Positions 16,773-24,375 of a stretch of 58,487 nt of DNA are shown here, one piece after another. The stretch is from Anaerolineaceae bacterium (lineage in GTDB: Bacteria; Chloroflexota; Anaerolineae; Anaerolineales; Villigracilaceae), in the NCBI GenBank assembly GCA_009772985.1, contig WOUS01000018.1, positions 1 to 58,487 of the forward strand. The letters run 5' to 3'. The notes under the pieces were generated by a model, which did no database searches, was not told the origin of the DNA, and worked only from the letters and a program-made list of their open reading frames with translations. Both the position numbers and the translations under genes were made by a program. How positions within the stretch are numbered: position 1 is the stretch's first letter; each line of letters opens with the position of its first letter.

Positions 16773-17156
16773 CTACTGATGCTCCCCAAAAAACAACTCC
16801 CACCAGACCTGCCAATTTGGCAACTCAGCCGCCGCCTCCACCGGAGGCGGGGTGACGGTCGGCGTCGCGCCGCCGCCGGGGATGATCTGGATCAGCGTTT
16901 CGCCGGGCTTCGCCTGGCCGGTATCATATGCCCACTCTGCGGCGGCCGCGTCCGACCCGGCGTAAGCCACCTGCGTCAGCAACGCCTCCTGCGTCTGCAT
17001 CACCCGCGTCCCCTCGGCGCGCACGATAGCCAATTGCTCGTCACGGCGGTTCATGCTTTCCAGCCGGCGGTTGAAATCCATCACCAGGATGACCAGCAGG
17101 ACCAGGCCCACGGCGGCAGCTGCGTACTTCCACTGAACAGGGAGTTTCATGCCCAA
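16773..17156 (-). CDS. FtsB/DivIC-like septum formation initiator protein
   Basis: 127 residues with one N-terminal membrane helix (YAAAAVGLVLLVILVMDF), then a coiled coil (NRRLESMNRRDEQLAIVRAEGTRVMQTQEALLTQVAYAG), a segment typical of DivIC/FtsB (AAAEWAYDTGQAKPGETLIQIIP) and a Pro-rich tail. Such proteins bridge divisome components at the membrane. Two starts are possible: TTG at 17156, 6 nt after a GGGAGGGGG, or ATG at 17150. Confidence 0.75.
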   Translation of the reverse strand: MGMKLPVQWKYAAAAVGLVLLVILVMDFNRRLESMNRRDEQLAIVRAEGTRVMQTQEALLTQVAYAGSDAAAAEWAYDTGQAKPGETLIQIIPGGGATPTVTPPPVEAAAELPNWQVWWELFFGEHQ

Positions 17157-17209
17157 ATCTTACCCCCTCCCTGCCGCTTTTGCAAGACGCCGGTCGAGGC
17201 GGTTCATGC

Positions 17210-17340
17210 AATTGTTTTACCACAGAGAACACAGAGATTCTTTTTTGGACACGGATTACGCGGATTGGACGGATTTTTTCCGTAGCCCACGGAAAGAATC
17301 CGTCACGTCCGTGTTCTCCGTGTCAAATCTTTTCTCTGCA
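17210..17340. repeat. Palindromic low-complexity spacer repeat (GACACGGA...TCCGTGTC type)
   Basis: Starts with ACCACAGAGAACACAGAG and GACACGGATTACGCGGATT and ends with ACGTCCGTGTTCTCCGTGTC, so the ends are inverted. Similar sequence recurs at 28190-28300 and 29998-30065. No coding signal. Confidence 0.55.
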
Positions 17341-17389
17341 CTCTCTGTGATCTCCCTGGCCTGGCCAGGACGGGCTGTGGTGAAATCTT

Positions 17390-17421
17390 TAAAGCAAAGA
17401 CCCGCGTTTCCGCGGGTCTTT
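17390..17421 (-). terminator. Terminator downstream of tRNA-Leu
   Basis: AAAGACCCGCG / CGCGGGTCTTT, 11-bp stem (17396-17406 with 17411-17421), GAAA loop on the minus strand, followed by TTTGCTTT leftward. Immediately after the tRNA 3' end. Confidence 0.8.
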
Positions 17422-17508
17422 TGGTGCCGAAGGAGGGACTTGAACCCTCACGACCTTGCGGCCACTAAGCCCTGAACCTAGCGCGTCTGCCAGTTCCGCC
17501 ACTTCGGC
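17422..17508 (-). tRNA. tRNA-Leu (anticodon CAG), CCA encoded
   Basis: 87-nt cloverleaf with long variable arm. Acceptor stem GCCGAAG/CTTCGGC, discriminator A and encoded CCA at 17422-17424. The anticodon stem CTAGG/CTTAG (one G-U) closes the loop TTCAGGG, giving anticodon CAG, which reads CUG. T-arm GAGGGTTCAAGTCCCTC. The class II variable arm fits leucine. Confidence 0.95.
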
Positions 17509-17644
17509 ATGCGGGGTGTATTTTATCCGAAACGGCGATTTTGTCAACCTGAACGCTGATATTCGGATATGAATTCCGACAACCGATTCCTTCGCCGCGG
17601 ATTGCGCGGATTTTCGCGGAAAGGACCGAGAAAAATCCGTGAGG

Positions 17645-17812
17645 CTACTGCAAAAAGTCAATCTCACCGCGAAGGGGCGAAGGCCGCGAAGGAAAGTTTA
17701 AAAAGTGCGAAGTTTTTTTGTAGATTCTCAATACGGATATTTAAATTCTTTGGTTTTTCTTCGCGTTCTTTGCGGTCTTCGCGGTGAAAAAGGTTTTTGC
17801 AGTGCAGATCCG
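17645..17812. repeat. Dispersed repeat with inverted ends TCACCGCGAAG...CTTCGCGGTGA, copy A
   Basis: About 165 bp. Near-identical to 30076-30246 in inverted orientation (shared CTACTGCAAAAAGTCAATC start, GGGGCGAAGGCCGCGAAGG, ACGGATATTTAAATTCTTTG and CGGTGAAAAAGG end). No open frame is conserved between copies, so it is a non-coding mobile or folding element. Confidence 0.75.
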
Positions 17813-17888
17813 TGCAATCCGCGCCATCGTACCCGCAGGGTAAAATCCGCTGCAAAAAGCTCTTTGTGCTCGCGTCGAATTCTTCCCT

Positions 17889-17927
17889 ACCGACCGGTCG
17901 GTTGATATGGGGATTTTGGGATATAAT
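17889..17927 (+). promoter_or_regulatory. Acyl-CoA dehydrogenase operon promoter with TetR-type operator
   Basis: ACCGACCGGTCGGT (17889-17902) is a perfect 14-bp palindrome of the kind bound by TetR-family lipid-metabolism repressors. It abuts TTGATA, and a perfect TATAAT lies at 17922-17927. The TTGATA spacing is short (14 bp), so the true -35 may lie within the palindrome. The start codon is 30 nt downstream. Confidence 0.6.
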
Positions 17928-17956
17928 AAAATCACACTGCACAGCGAGGAAACGCC

Positions 17957-19165
17957 ATGGATTTCTCTCTCAGCAACGAACACCTGATGGTCCAGAAGAT
18001 GGTGCGCGACTTTGCCCAGAAGGAAGTCGCGCCGGTCATCAAAGAGTACGACCGCAAGCAGGAGCCGATTCCCTTCGTGCTGCCGCGCATGGGCGAACTG
18101 GGGATTCTTGGCATCAGTTTCCCGGTGCGCTACGGCGGGCAGGGCATGGACTACGTCTCGCTCGGCCTGGCCTGCGAGGAACTCGAAGCGGTGGATACGA
18201 CCATGCGCGTGGCCATGTCGGTCCACGTCGGGCTGTGCGCCGGGACGCTGTTCCACTGGGGCACGGAGGCGCAGAAGCAGGAGTTCCTCGTTCCTCTGGC
18301 GCAAGGGAAAAAACTCGGCTGCGGCGCGTTCACCGAACCCGGCATGGGGTCCGATGTGACCGCCATGCGCGCCGCCGCGAAACGTGACGGAAACCAGTAC
18401 ATCCTGAACGGCGAGAAGATGTGGATCTCGCTCGCCAGCAAAGCGGACTATGCCCTCATCACCGTCAAGACGGACCCGAACCCGAAGAAACCGTCCGAGG
18501 CGCTGTCAACGTTCATCGTGGACTTGACCAGCCCCGGCGTGACGCGCGGCGACATCCACGGCAAACTGGGCGTGCGCGCCGGCTCGACCGGCTGGATCAA
18601 CTTCCAGGATGTGCGCGTGCCGGCTGCCAACCGCATCGGCGCGGAGGGCGAAGGATTCAAGATCACCATGTCGGCCTTCGACCGCGGACGCTACACCGTG
18701 GCCTCGGGCGCGACCGGTCTCATCCGCGCCGCGCTGGAGGCCAGCGTCAAGTACGCCAAAGAACGCGCCGCCTTCGGCAAACCGATCGCCGAGCACCAAC
18801 TCATCCAGGAAAAGATTGCCCGCATGGCGCAGGATTACGAGATCGCCCGCCTGCTGTACCTGCGCGCCGGCTGGATGCAGAACGAAGGCAAACGCTGCAC
18901 GCGCGAAATCTCGTTCGCCAAGAAGTTTGCCACCGAGGCCTCGTTCAAGGCCGCCGACGATGCCATCCAGGTGCACGGCGCGTACGGGTTCAGCGACGAG
19001 TTCGACGTGGAGCGCTACCTGCGCAATGCGCGCGGCGCGGTCATCTACGAAGGCAGTTCCGAGATCCAGACTCTCATCCAGGCCGGGTATGCTCTCGGCC
19101 AGCGCGAAGATAAACCGCTGCGATGCGAACAACCCGCGTATGATGCGGAGGAATGGCAAAAATGA
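17957..19165 (+). CDS. Acyl-CoA dehydrogenase
   Basis: 402-residue FAD flavoenzyme that introduces the alpha,beta double bond into an acyl-CoA and passes electrons to ETF. Motifs: CGAFTEPGMGSDV, LNGEKMWIS, RGRYTVASGATGLIRAALEASVKYA, QVHGAYGFSDEFDVERYLRNARG and catalytic-Glu region YEGSSEIQTL. The extreme C-terminus CEQPAYDAEEWQK is nearly repeated 150 nt downstream. The same strand carries a CoA-transferase and etfBA, which fits an acyl-CoA oxidation operon. Chain-length specificity cannot be read from sequence. Confidence 0.95.
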   Translation: MDFSLSNEHLMVQKMVRDFAQKEVAPVIKEYDRKQEPIPFVLPRMGELGILGISFPVRYGGQGMDYVSLGLACEELEAVDTTMRVAMSVHVGLCAGTLFHWGTEAQKQEFLVPLAQGKKLGCGAFTEPGMGSDVTAMRAAAKRDGNQYILNGEKMWISLASKADYALITVKTDPNPKKPSEALSTFIVDLTSPGVTRGDIHGKLGVRAGSTGWINFQDVRVPAANRIGAEGEGFKITMSAFDRGRYTVASGATGLIRAALEASVKYAKERAAFGKPIAEHQLIQEKIARMAQDYEIARLLYLRAGWMQNEGKRCTREISFAKKFATEASFKAADDAIQVHGAYGFSDEFDVERYLRNARGAVIYEGSSEIQTLIQAGYALGQREDKPLRCEQPAYDAEEWQK

Positions 19166-19347
19166 TGGCGTGCGGATTCCGCCGGGGATTGAAATCCCCG
19201 CCTGAGATCCACAAGTCCGCTGAAGCGGACTGCGCCTCGCGGCCAGCCGTCTTCAGACGGCTTCCTTTCTCAGGAGGGGGATTCATCCCCCGCCAACTGC
19301 GCCTCGAACAGCCCGCATATGACTCAGAGCATTGGCAAAATCCATAG
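19166..19347 (+). repeat. Four-hairpin repeat cluster flanked by a duplicated gene tail
   Basis: Successive palindromes CGGGGATTGAAATCCCCG (19183-19200), AGTCCGCTGAAGCGGACT (19214-19231), AGCCGTCTTCAGACGGCT (19245-19262) and GGGGGATTCATCCCCC (19276-19291). After them comes a second, diverged copy of the dehydrogenase C-terminus (LRLEQPAYDSEHWQNP, 19300-19347, ending TAG). The cluster thus sits between two copies of the gene tail. Confidence 0.7.
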
Positions 19348-19357
19348 TTAAAGAAAT

Positions 19358-20047
19358 ATGGCTCTTCTCAAAAGAAGACGCAAGATCAACAAGAATGATG
19401 ACCGACCAGCCCGAGAGATAACCGGAGGTGGCACATTGAGCATGTCTGGTACGCTTATAGTGGTAGGAAAAAACGCAGAAGGTGATATTGAAGGAATTCG
19501 CGTTGCTGATGATCATAAGAGTTCATCCTCAGTTGATTTTGATGCTAGCGGAAATCAGACATACTCGATTCGAGGTAAAAGTTCCCAAAATGAAGACGGT
19601 ACACTAGAAACTTGCCAACTTCTTGTCCAACACCTTAATCAACTGGGCGCTCACTGGAACAATTGTACAAAAATAGAAAATGATGAGCCTATCGATTGCA
19701 GAGCCTACGACACATCTGATGTTCTTGAAATGCAAGTTGTTCGAATATCAAATGAAGCTGTAAGGCAAAACTTAGGGCAAACTGGAGTTGCAAACACAGA
19801 GATAAACTTGGATGCGGCCGTAGAGAATTTGCGCTGTGCCATTCGGCATAAAGAAAAATATCCTTTAGATGTGCGCTCGAAAATTGTTCTTGTAATCAAT
19901 GCTCTAGATACACCAGGCCATGCAGTTTATAAAGTCGCAGAAACTTTTCGAAGCAAATACGGTAAAGATGTTGCTGCTCTTGGATTCAAAGCAATCTGGG
20001 TTGTCGGCCCGATAGTAGATCTAGTCGTACGGCTTGACCAATCGTAA
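19358..20047 (+). CDS. Hypothetical protein, AT-rich, probably acquired
   Basis: 229 residues, no family recognised. The N-terminus is basic (LLKRRRKINKNDDRP), followed by a Ser/Thr/Gly-rich beta-like stretch, then an alpha/beta half (RSKIVLVINALDTPGHAVYKVAETF, FKAIWVVGPIVDLVVRL). No signal peptide or membrane helix. Codon use is much more AT-rich than the flanking genes, suggesting horizontal transfer into the operon. No good SD before the ATG. Its position right after the repeat cluster suggests they arrived together. Confidence 0.6.
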   Translation: MALLKRRRKINKNDDRPAREITGGGTLSMSGTLIVVGKNAEGDIEGIRVADDHKSSSSVDFDASGNQTYSIRGKSSQNEDGTLETCQLLVQHLNQLGAHWNNCTKIENDEPIDCRAYDTSDVLEMQVVRISNEAVRQNLGQTGVANTEINLDAAVENLRCAIRHKEKYPLDVRSKIVLVINALDTPGHAVYKVAETFRSKYGKDVAALGFKAIWVVGPIVDLVVRLDQS

Positions 20048-20061
20048 ATCGAAAATCGAAA

Positions 20062-21249
20062 ATGCTTCCCCTCGACAACCTCCTCGTCATTGACCTTTCC
20101 CGCGTGCTGGCCGGACCGTACTGCACCATGATGCTGGCCGACCTGGGCGCGCGCGTCATCAAGGTCGAGCAGCCCGGCAGTGGTGATGATACCCGCGCAT
20201 GGGGTCCGCCCTTCGCGGCGGGCGAGAGCGCCTACTACCTCTCCGTCAACCGCAACAAACTGGGCATCACCCTCAACCTGAAAAGCGAACGCGGGCGCGC
20301 CATCCTGCTGGACCTGGTCAAGCAGGCGGATGTGCTGGTCGAGAACTTCAAACTCGGCACGATGGAATCCTGGGGACTGGGCTGCGAAACCCTGCGGACC
20401 GCCAACCCGCGCCTGGTCTACTGCGGCATCTCCGGCTACGGCGCGGACGGCCCCGACGCGGGCAAGCCGGGCTACGACTTCATCCTGCAGGCCGAGGCCG
20501 GGCTGATGAGCATCACCGGCCCGGTGGACGGCCCGCCGACGAAAACCGGCGCGTCGCTCGTGGACATCACCACGGGCATGTTCGCCGCCAGTGGCATCCT
20601 CGCCGCGCTGCACGCCCGCGCGCGGACCGGCGCGGGCCAGCGCGTGGACGTGTCGCTGCTGGAGTCGCACGTGGCCTGGCTGGCGAACGTCGGCGAGTCC
20701 TGCCTCGTTTCCGGCCAGCGCCCGCACCGGCACGGCAACGGCCACCCCACCATCGTCCCTTACCAGACCTTCCGCGCCAGCAACGAGCACTTTGCCCTCG
20801 GCGTGGGCAACGACCCGCAGTTCCGCAAACTCTGCGCCGTGATCGGGCGTCCGGAACTCGCCGACGATGCGCGGTTTAGCGCGAACCCGGCCCGGGTCCA
20901 GCACCGGAGCGAGTTGATCCCGCTCCTGCAAGCCGAATTCGAAAAACAGCCGTCCGCCCACTGGCTGGAGAAATTCAACCAAGCGGGCATCCCCGCCGGG
21001 CGGATCAAGAATATAGACGAGGTGCTGACCGACCCGCAGGTGCTGCACCGCCAGATGGTGGTGGAGGTGCCGCACCCGACCGCCGGGACCGTCAAACTGC
21101 TCGGCGTCCCGTACAAGTTCAGCGACACGCCCGCCGGCGTCCGCTTTGCGCCGCCGCTGCTCGGCCAGCACACCGGGGAAGTGCTCACCAACATGCTCGG
21201 CATGAACGCAGAAGAGATAGCCAGCCTGCAAGCCGAAGGCGTTGTCTAA
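20062..21249 (+). CDS. CaiB/BaiF family (family III) CoA-transferase
   Basis: 395 residues. Family III enzymes move CoA between acids and acyl-CoAs through an Asp-linked intermediate; the Asp is in KTGASLVDITTGMFA. Other marks: VIDLSRVLAGPYCTMMLADLGARVIKVEQPG at the N-terminus, NRNKLGITLNLKSERG, and GHPTIVPYQTFRASN. It probably activates the acid whose CoA ester the dehydrogenase oxidises. No strong SD before the ATG. Confidence 0.93.
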   Translation: MLPLDNLLVIDLSRVLAGPYCTMMLADLGARVIKVEQPGSGDDTRAWGPPFAAGESAYYLSVNRNKLGITLNLKSERGRAILLDLVKQADVLVENFKLGTMESWGLGCETLRTANPRLVYCGISGYGADGPDAGKPGYDFILQAEAGLMSITGPVDGPPTKTGASLVDITTGMFAASGILAALHARARTGAGQRVDVSLLESHVAWLANVGESCLVSGQRPHRHGNGHPTIVPYQTFRASNEHFALGVGNDPQFRKLCAVIGRPELADDARFSANPARVQHRSELIPLLQAEFEKQPSAHWLEKFNQAGIPAGRIKNIDEVLTDPQVLHRQMVVEVPHPTAGTVKLLGVPYKFSDTPAGVRFAPPLLGQHTGEVLTNMLGMNAEEIASLQAEGVV

Positions 21250-21256
21250 GAAAATC

Positions 21257-21315
21257 GCAGGGCGGCTTTCCATAGCCGCCAAAGAAAATTCTGGCGGGTA
21301 AGAAACCCGCCCTGC
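21257..21315 (+). repeat. Nested inverted repeat between CoA-transferase and etfB
   Basis: Outer arms GCAGGGCGG (21257-21265) and CCGCCCTGC (21307-21315). Two inner hairpins GGCGGC/GCCGCC (21261-21280) and GGCGGGT/ACCCGCC (21293-21311). It may act as an mRNA processing or partial termination structure. Confidence 0.6.
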
Positions 21316-21348
21316 CAATCTCAATCGTAAATCGAAAAGGAGGTTGCC

Positions 21349-22116
21349 TTGAAAATTGTAGTGTGTGTCAAACAAGTGCCCGACTCGGCGGCCAAAGTGA
21401 CCGTCGAGAACGGCAAAGTGACCTGGGGCGACGCGCCGCTCGTCATCAACCCCTGGGACGAGTTCGCCGTGGAAGCCGCCCTGCGCCAGAAGGAAGCGCT
21501 CGGCGGGACGGTGACAGCCGTCACCATCGGCGGCGAGGGGACGAAGGATGCCCTCAAGCACGCCCTCGCCATGGGCGCCGACGACGCCATCCTGGTCAAC
21601 GACCCGGCGCTGGGCACGCTCGACACCCAGGCCGTGGCCCAACTCCTGGCGGCCGCCATCAAGAAAATCGGCGGCGTGGAGATGGTCTTCTTCGGACGCC
21701 AGGCCATTGACGGCGACTCGGGCATCGTCCCCGCCCAGACCGCCCGCCTGCTCGGCTGGCCGTCGCTGACGCTGGCCTCCGTCATCCAGGCCGAAGCCGG
21801 CGCGGTGCGCGTGGAACGTTCCACCGAGGAGGGACGGCAGATCGTCAAAGCCAAACTCCCGGCCGTGCTCAGCGTGGCCAAAGATTACGGCGAGCCGCGC
21901 TATCCCTCGTTCATGGGCATCCGCAAAGCGCAGCGGGCCGAGATCCCGACCCTCGCACTGGCCGACCTCGGCATCCCCGCCCCGGCGGCAGTCGTCACGT
22001 GGCCGGAGGTGATGAACCTGCCCGCCCGTGATGTCAAATGCGAGATCATCGGCGGGACGCCCGAAGAAGCCGCCAACGCGCTGGTGGACAAACTCATTGC
22101 GGAGAAAGTCCTATGA
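21349..22116 (+). CDS. etfB: Electron transfer flavoprotein subunit beta
   Basis: 255 residues, TTG start with AAGGAGGTTGCC upstream. EtfB signatures: KIVVCVKQVPDSAAKV at the N-terminus, INPWDEFAVEAALRQKE, AMGADDAILVND and GRQAIDGDSGIVPAQTARLLGWP. With EtfA it accepts electrons from acyl-CoA dehydrogenase. Its stop overlaps the etfA start (ATGA). Confidence 0.97.
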   Translation: MKIVVCVKQVPDSAAKVTVENGKVTWGDAPLVINPWDEFAVEAALRQKEALGGTVTAVTIGGEGTKDALKHALAMGADDAILVNDPALGTLDTQAVAQLLAAAIKKIGGVEMVFFGRQAIDGDSGIVPAQTARLLGWPSLTLASVIQAEAGAVRVERSTEEGRQIVKAKLPAVLSVAKDYGEPRYPSFMGIRKAQRAEIPTLALADLGIPAPAAVVTWPEVMNLPARDVKCEIIGGTPEEAANALVDKLIAEKVL

Positions 22117-23126
22117 AAACCTGGGTATATATTGACCACTTCCAGGGCCAGGCCATCCCCGCTTCGTGGGAGGCCGTCGGCCTCGGCAAAACGCTTGGAG
22201 CGGTGACCGCCCTCGTCTTCGGCTCCGGGGTCGAGGCGCTGGCCAAGTCCGCCTGCGAGTACGGCGCGGACGAAGTCCTGCTGGCGGATGACGCCTCGCT
22301 GGCAGACTTCCGCGCCGAAACGTACGCTTCCACCCTGTCGGCCGCCGCGGCCGCCGGGACTCCCGGCCTGCTCCTGTTCCCGACCACCACGCGCGGCCGC
22401 GAACTGGCCGCCATGGCCGCCATTGACCTGAAGACCGGCGTGCTGGTGGACGTGACCGCGCTGGAGGCCAAAGGCGAGGAGATCGTCGTCACCCGCCCGG
22501 TCTACGCCGGGAAGATCATGACCAAAGAGACCTGCTCGACGCGGCCCTACGTCATCACCCTGCGCGGGCGCGCCTTCGCGAAGCCGGCCCCGCAGGCCGG
22601 GAAGACCGGCGCCGTCACCCGGATCGAGGTCCGGGGCGAAGCGCTGACGAGCGTGGAAGGCTACGCGCGCGGCGAGAGCGGAGTCAGCCTGGCCGACGCC
22701 AACGTCATCGTCTCCGGCGGGCGCGGCATTTCCAACAACCCGGCGCTTACCCCTCCGGCCGGCCTGGACGAAAAGGCAGCCGAGATCTGGAAAGCGCAGC
22801 AGGGCTTCGCGATGGTGAATGAACTGGCCTCTGTGCTGGGCGCGGCGGTCGGCGCGTCGCGCGCCGCGGTGGACGCCGGGTACATCCCCTACGCCCACCA
22901 GGTGGGGCAGACCGGCAAGGTGGTCTCGCCGAACCTGTACATCGCCTGCGGCATTTCGGGCGCCATCCAGCACCAGGCCGGGATGCGCAACAGCAAGGTC
23001 ATCGTGGCCGTCAACAAGGACGCGGAGGCGCCGATCTTCAAACTGGCGCGCTTCGGCATGGTGGGCGATGTCTGGCAGATCGTCCCCGCGCTGACGGCGG
23101 CCTTCAAGAAAAAACTAGGGAAGTAG
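22113..23126 (+). CDS. etfA: Electron transfer flavoprotein subunit alpha
   Basis: 337 residues from the ATG at 22113. The C-terminal FAD domain is complete: [84 protein letters not shown]. It forms the soluble ETF heterodimer with EtfB. No ETF:quinone oxidoreductase gene lies nearby, so the downstream acceptor is elsewhere. Followed by a terminator. Confidence 0.97.
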   Translation: MKTWVYIDHFQGQAIPASWEAVGLGKTLGAVTALVFGSGVEALAKSACEYGADEVLLADDASLADFRAETYASTLSAAAAAGTPGLLLFPTTTRGRELAAMAAIDLKTGVLVDVTALEAKGEEIVVTRPVYAGKIMTKETCSTRPYVITLRGRAFAKPAPQAGKTGAVTRIEVRGEALTSVEGYARGESGVSLADANVIVSGGRGISNNPALTPPAGLDEKAAEIWKAQQGFAMVNELASVLGAAVGASRAAVDAGYIPYAHQVGQTGKVVSPNLYIACGISGAIQHQAGMRNSKVIVAVNKDAEAPIFKLARFGMVGDVWQIVPALTAAFKKKLGK

Positions 23127-23146
23127 GGATTCAGCCCCCACCCCAG

Positions 23147-23176
23147 CCCCTCCCCCAAGATCGGGGGAGGGGTTTT
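23147..23176 (+). terminator. Terminator of the etf operon
   Basis: CCCCTCCCCC (23147-23156) and GGGGGAGGGG (23163-23172), followed by TTTT. Confidence 0.85.
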
Positions 23177-23218
23177 CACTCGCGGCAGGATTGCGCCCCA
23201 AACGCTGATCACCTTTTT

Positions 23219-23259
23219 AAATGGATACAGGGGCGACGATGTCGCCCCTGTATCCATTT
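23219..23259. terminator. 19-bp perfect hairpin between convergent genes
   Basis: Arms 23219-23237 and 23241-23259 pair perfectly around a GAT loop (core GGATACAGGGGCGAC). It lies between etfA and the end of the convergent minus-strand gene and probably serves as that gene's terminator, although the T-run is poor. Confidence 0.6.
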
Positions 23260-23283
23260 CCCAAGAGAAAGGAATAGCAGGAT

Positions 23284-23772
23284 TTAAGGCACCGGCAGGC
23301 AGGAAAGGCTCGCGCCGACGGTGATGCGCTGGGCGGTCCAGATGTTGTTTGCCACAATCCCGTTCACGCTGACCGGCTGGCCAACCTGGAGATCGGCGAA
23401 GGTGATGATGGTGGCCGTGGTGGTCGTGCTGGTGCGGAGCATGAAGCGGGTCTGGTCGGTGACCGTGACCACAACCGGCGTGCCGACAAACGACTTGACC
23501 AGGTAGTTGCTGGCGACGACCTGCACAGTGACGGTCTTCGCGCCGCTGATCGGGTCGCTGCTGATGGCGGCAATCGTGCCGGTGATGGCGAAGGTGCCGC
23601 GCGGGGCCTTTTGCTGGGTCGCGGTGCCTGTGACGCTTCCGGCTCTGGCGCCTGTCCCAGTGACGGTAGTGGTGGCGCCGCTCTTGCCGGGTCCGTTACC
23701 GCCCGCATACGCCGGGACGAACGTCACCGCCAGCAGGGTAACCGCCAGAAGGATAACCAGTACTTTTTTCAT
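23284..23772 (-). CDS. Small exported protein with DUF5666-like domain
   Basis: 162 residues from the ATG at 23772 (GGAG 8 nt upstream; the GTG at 23781 overlaps that SD). Sec signal peptide ([22 protein letters not shown]), Gly/Thr-rich linker, then a beta-rich domain ([45 protein letters not shown]) resembling the OB-like DUF5666 fold. Function unknown. Divergent from the ribbon-helix-helix regulator, whose repeated ACCATCC sites lie between them. Confidence 0.65.
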   Translation of the reverse strand: MKKVLVILLAVTLLAVTFVPAYAGGNGPGKSGATTTVTGTGARAGSVTGTATQQKAPRGTFAITGTIAAISSDPISGAKTVTVQVVASNYLVKSFVGTPVVVTVTDQTRFMLRTSTTTTATIITFADLQVGQPVSVNGIVANNIWTAQRITVGASLSCLPVP

Positions 23773-23833
23773 TTTTGACACTCCTTTTGTTTTTGATGCG
23801 TTCTCTTGGTGAGACGCTCAAGTTTCATTCAGG

Positions 23834-23945
23834 ATACCATCCATGTTTAAAGGTTCTGTAAACTTTCCTTATGTTCTTGACAAACCTTCCCGGGCGGGAT
23901 AGAATACGCCGCATACCATCCTGTTACCATCCACATGGATGGTAT
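23834..23945 (+). promoter_or_regulatory. Promoter and repeated ATACCATCC operator sites of the RHH regulator
   Basis: TTGACA (23877-23882), 17 bp, TAGAAT (23900-23905). ATACCATCC occurs at 23834-23842 and 23913-23921, TTACCATCC at 23924-23932, and its inverse GGATGGTAT at 23937-23945; the last two form TACCATCC-N4-GGATGGTA. The sites flank the promoter and cover the expected transcription start, as for an autoregulated ribbon-helix-helix repressor. Confidence 0.7.
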
Positions 23946-23955
23946 GGAGAATACA

Positions 23956-24342
23956 ATGGCAGACAGCGAAAAAATCACCATCAACTTGTCAGCGGTGGAC
24001 CTGGGCAAGATTGACCTGCTGGTGCAGGAGGGACTCTACTCCAACCGCACCGACTTCATCCGCACCGCCATCCGCGCGCAGTTGGAAAAGCACACGCTCG
24101 AAATCCAGCAGTCGGTGGCGCGGCACTCGTATGTGATCGGTGTGCTCTCCTATGACCGCGCAGACCTTGAAAAACGCAAGGCGAAGGGCGAAACGCTGAC
24201 GCTCACCATCGTCGGGTTGCTGCACCTCCAGGAAGATATCCCGGCTTCGCTGGCGGCGGAGGTGATCGAGGCGGTGCAGGTGCGCGGCATTTTCGTCGCC
24301 AGCGGCGAGGTCAAGGCCGCGCTGGCAGACCGGATGAAATAA
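23956..24342 (+). CDS. Ribbon-helix-helix (CopG-type) transcriptional regulator
   Basis: 128 residues from the ATG at 23956, chosen because TGGAGA lies 6 nt upstream; the in-frame ATG at 23935 falls inside the operator. The N-terminal RHH fold is KITINLSAVDLGKIDLLVQEGLYSNRTDFIRTAIRAQLE. The C-terminal part (about 55-128) could sense a ligand, but the His/Cys nickel ligands of NikR are not seen. It lies just upstream of an MFS exporter on the same strand and likely controls it and itself. Confidence 0.8.
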   Translation: MADSEKITINLSAVDLGKIDLLVQEGLYSNRTDFIRTAIRAQLEKHTLEIQQSVARHSYVIGVLSYDRADLEKRKAKGETLTLTIVGLLHLQEDIPASLAAEVIEAVQVRGIFVASGEVKAALADRMK

Positions 24343-24375
24343 CCCCTTTCGACCAATCCGACTTTCGGAGCAAAC

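Noticed and set aside
19927..21642. 571-codon minus-strand frame opposite the CoA-transferase and etfB
   Set aside because: Spans several real plus-strand genes; composition is that of an antisense shadow.
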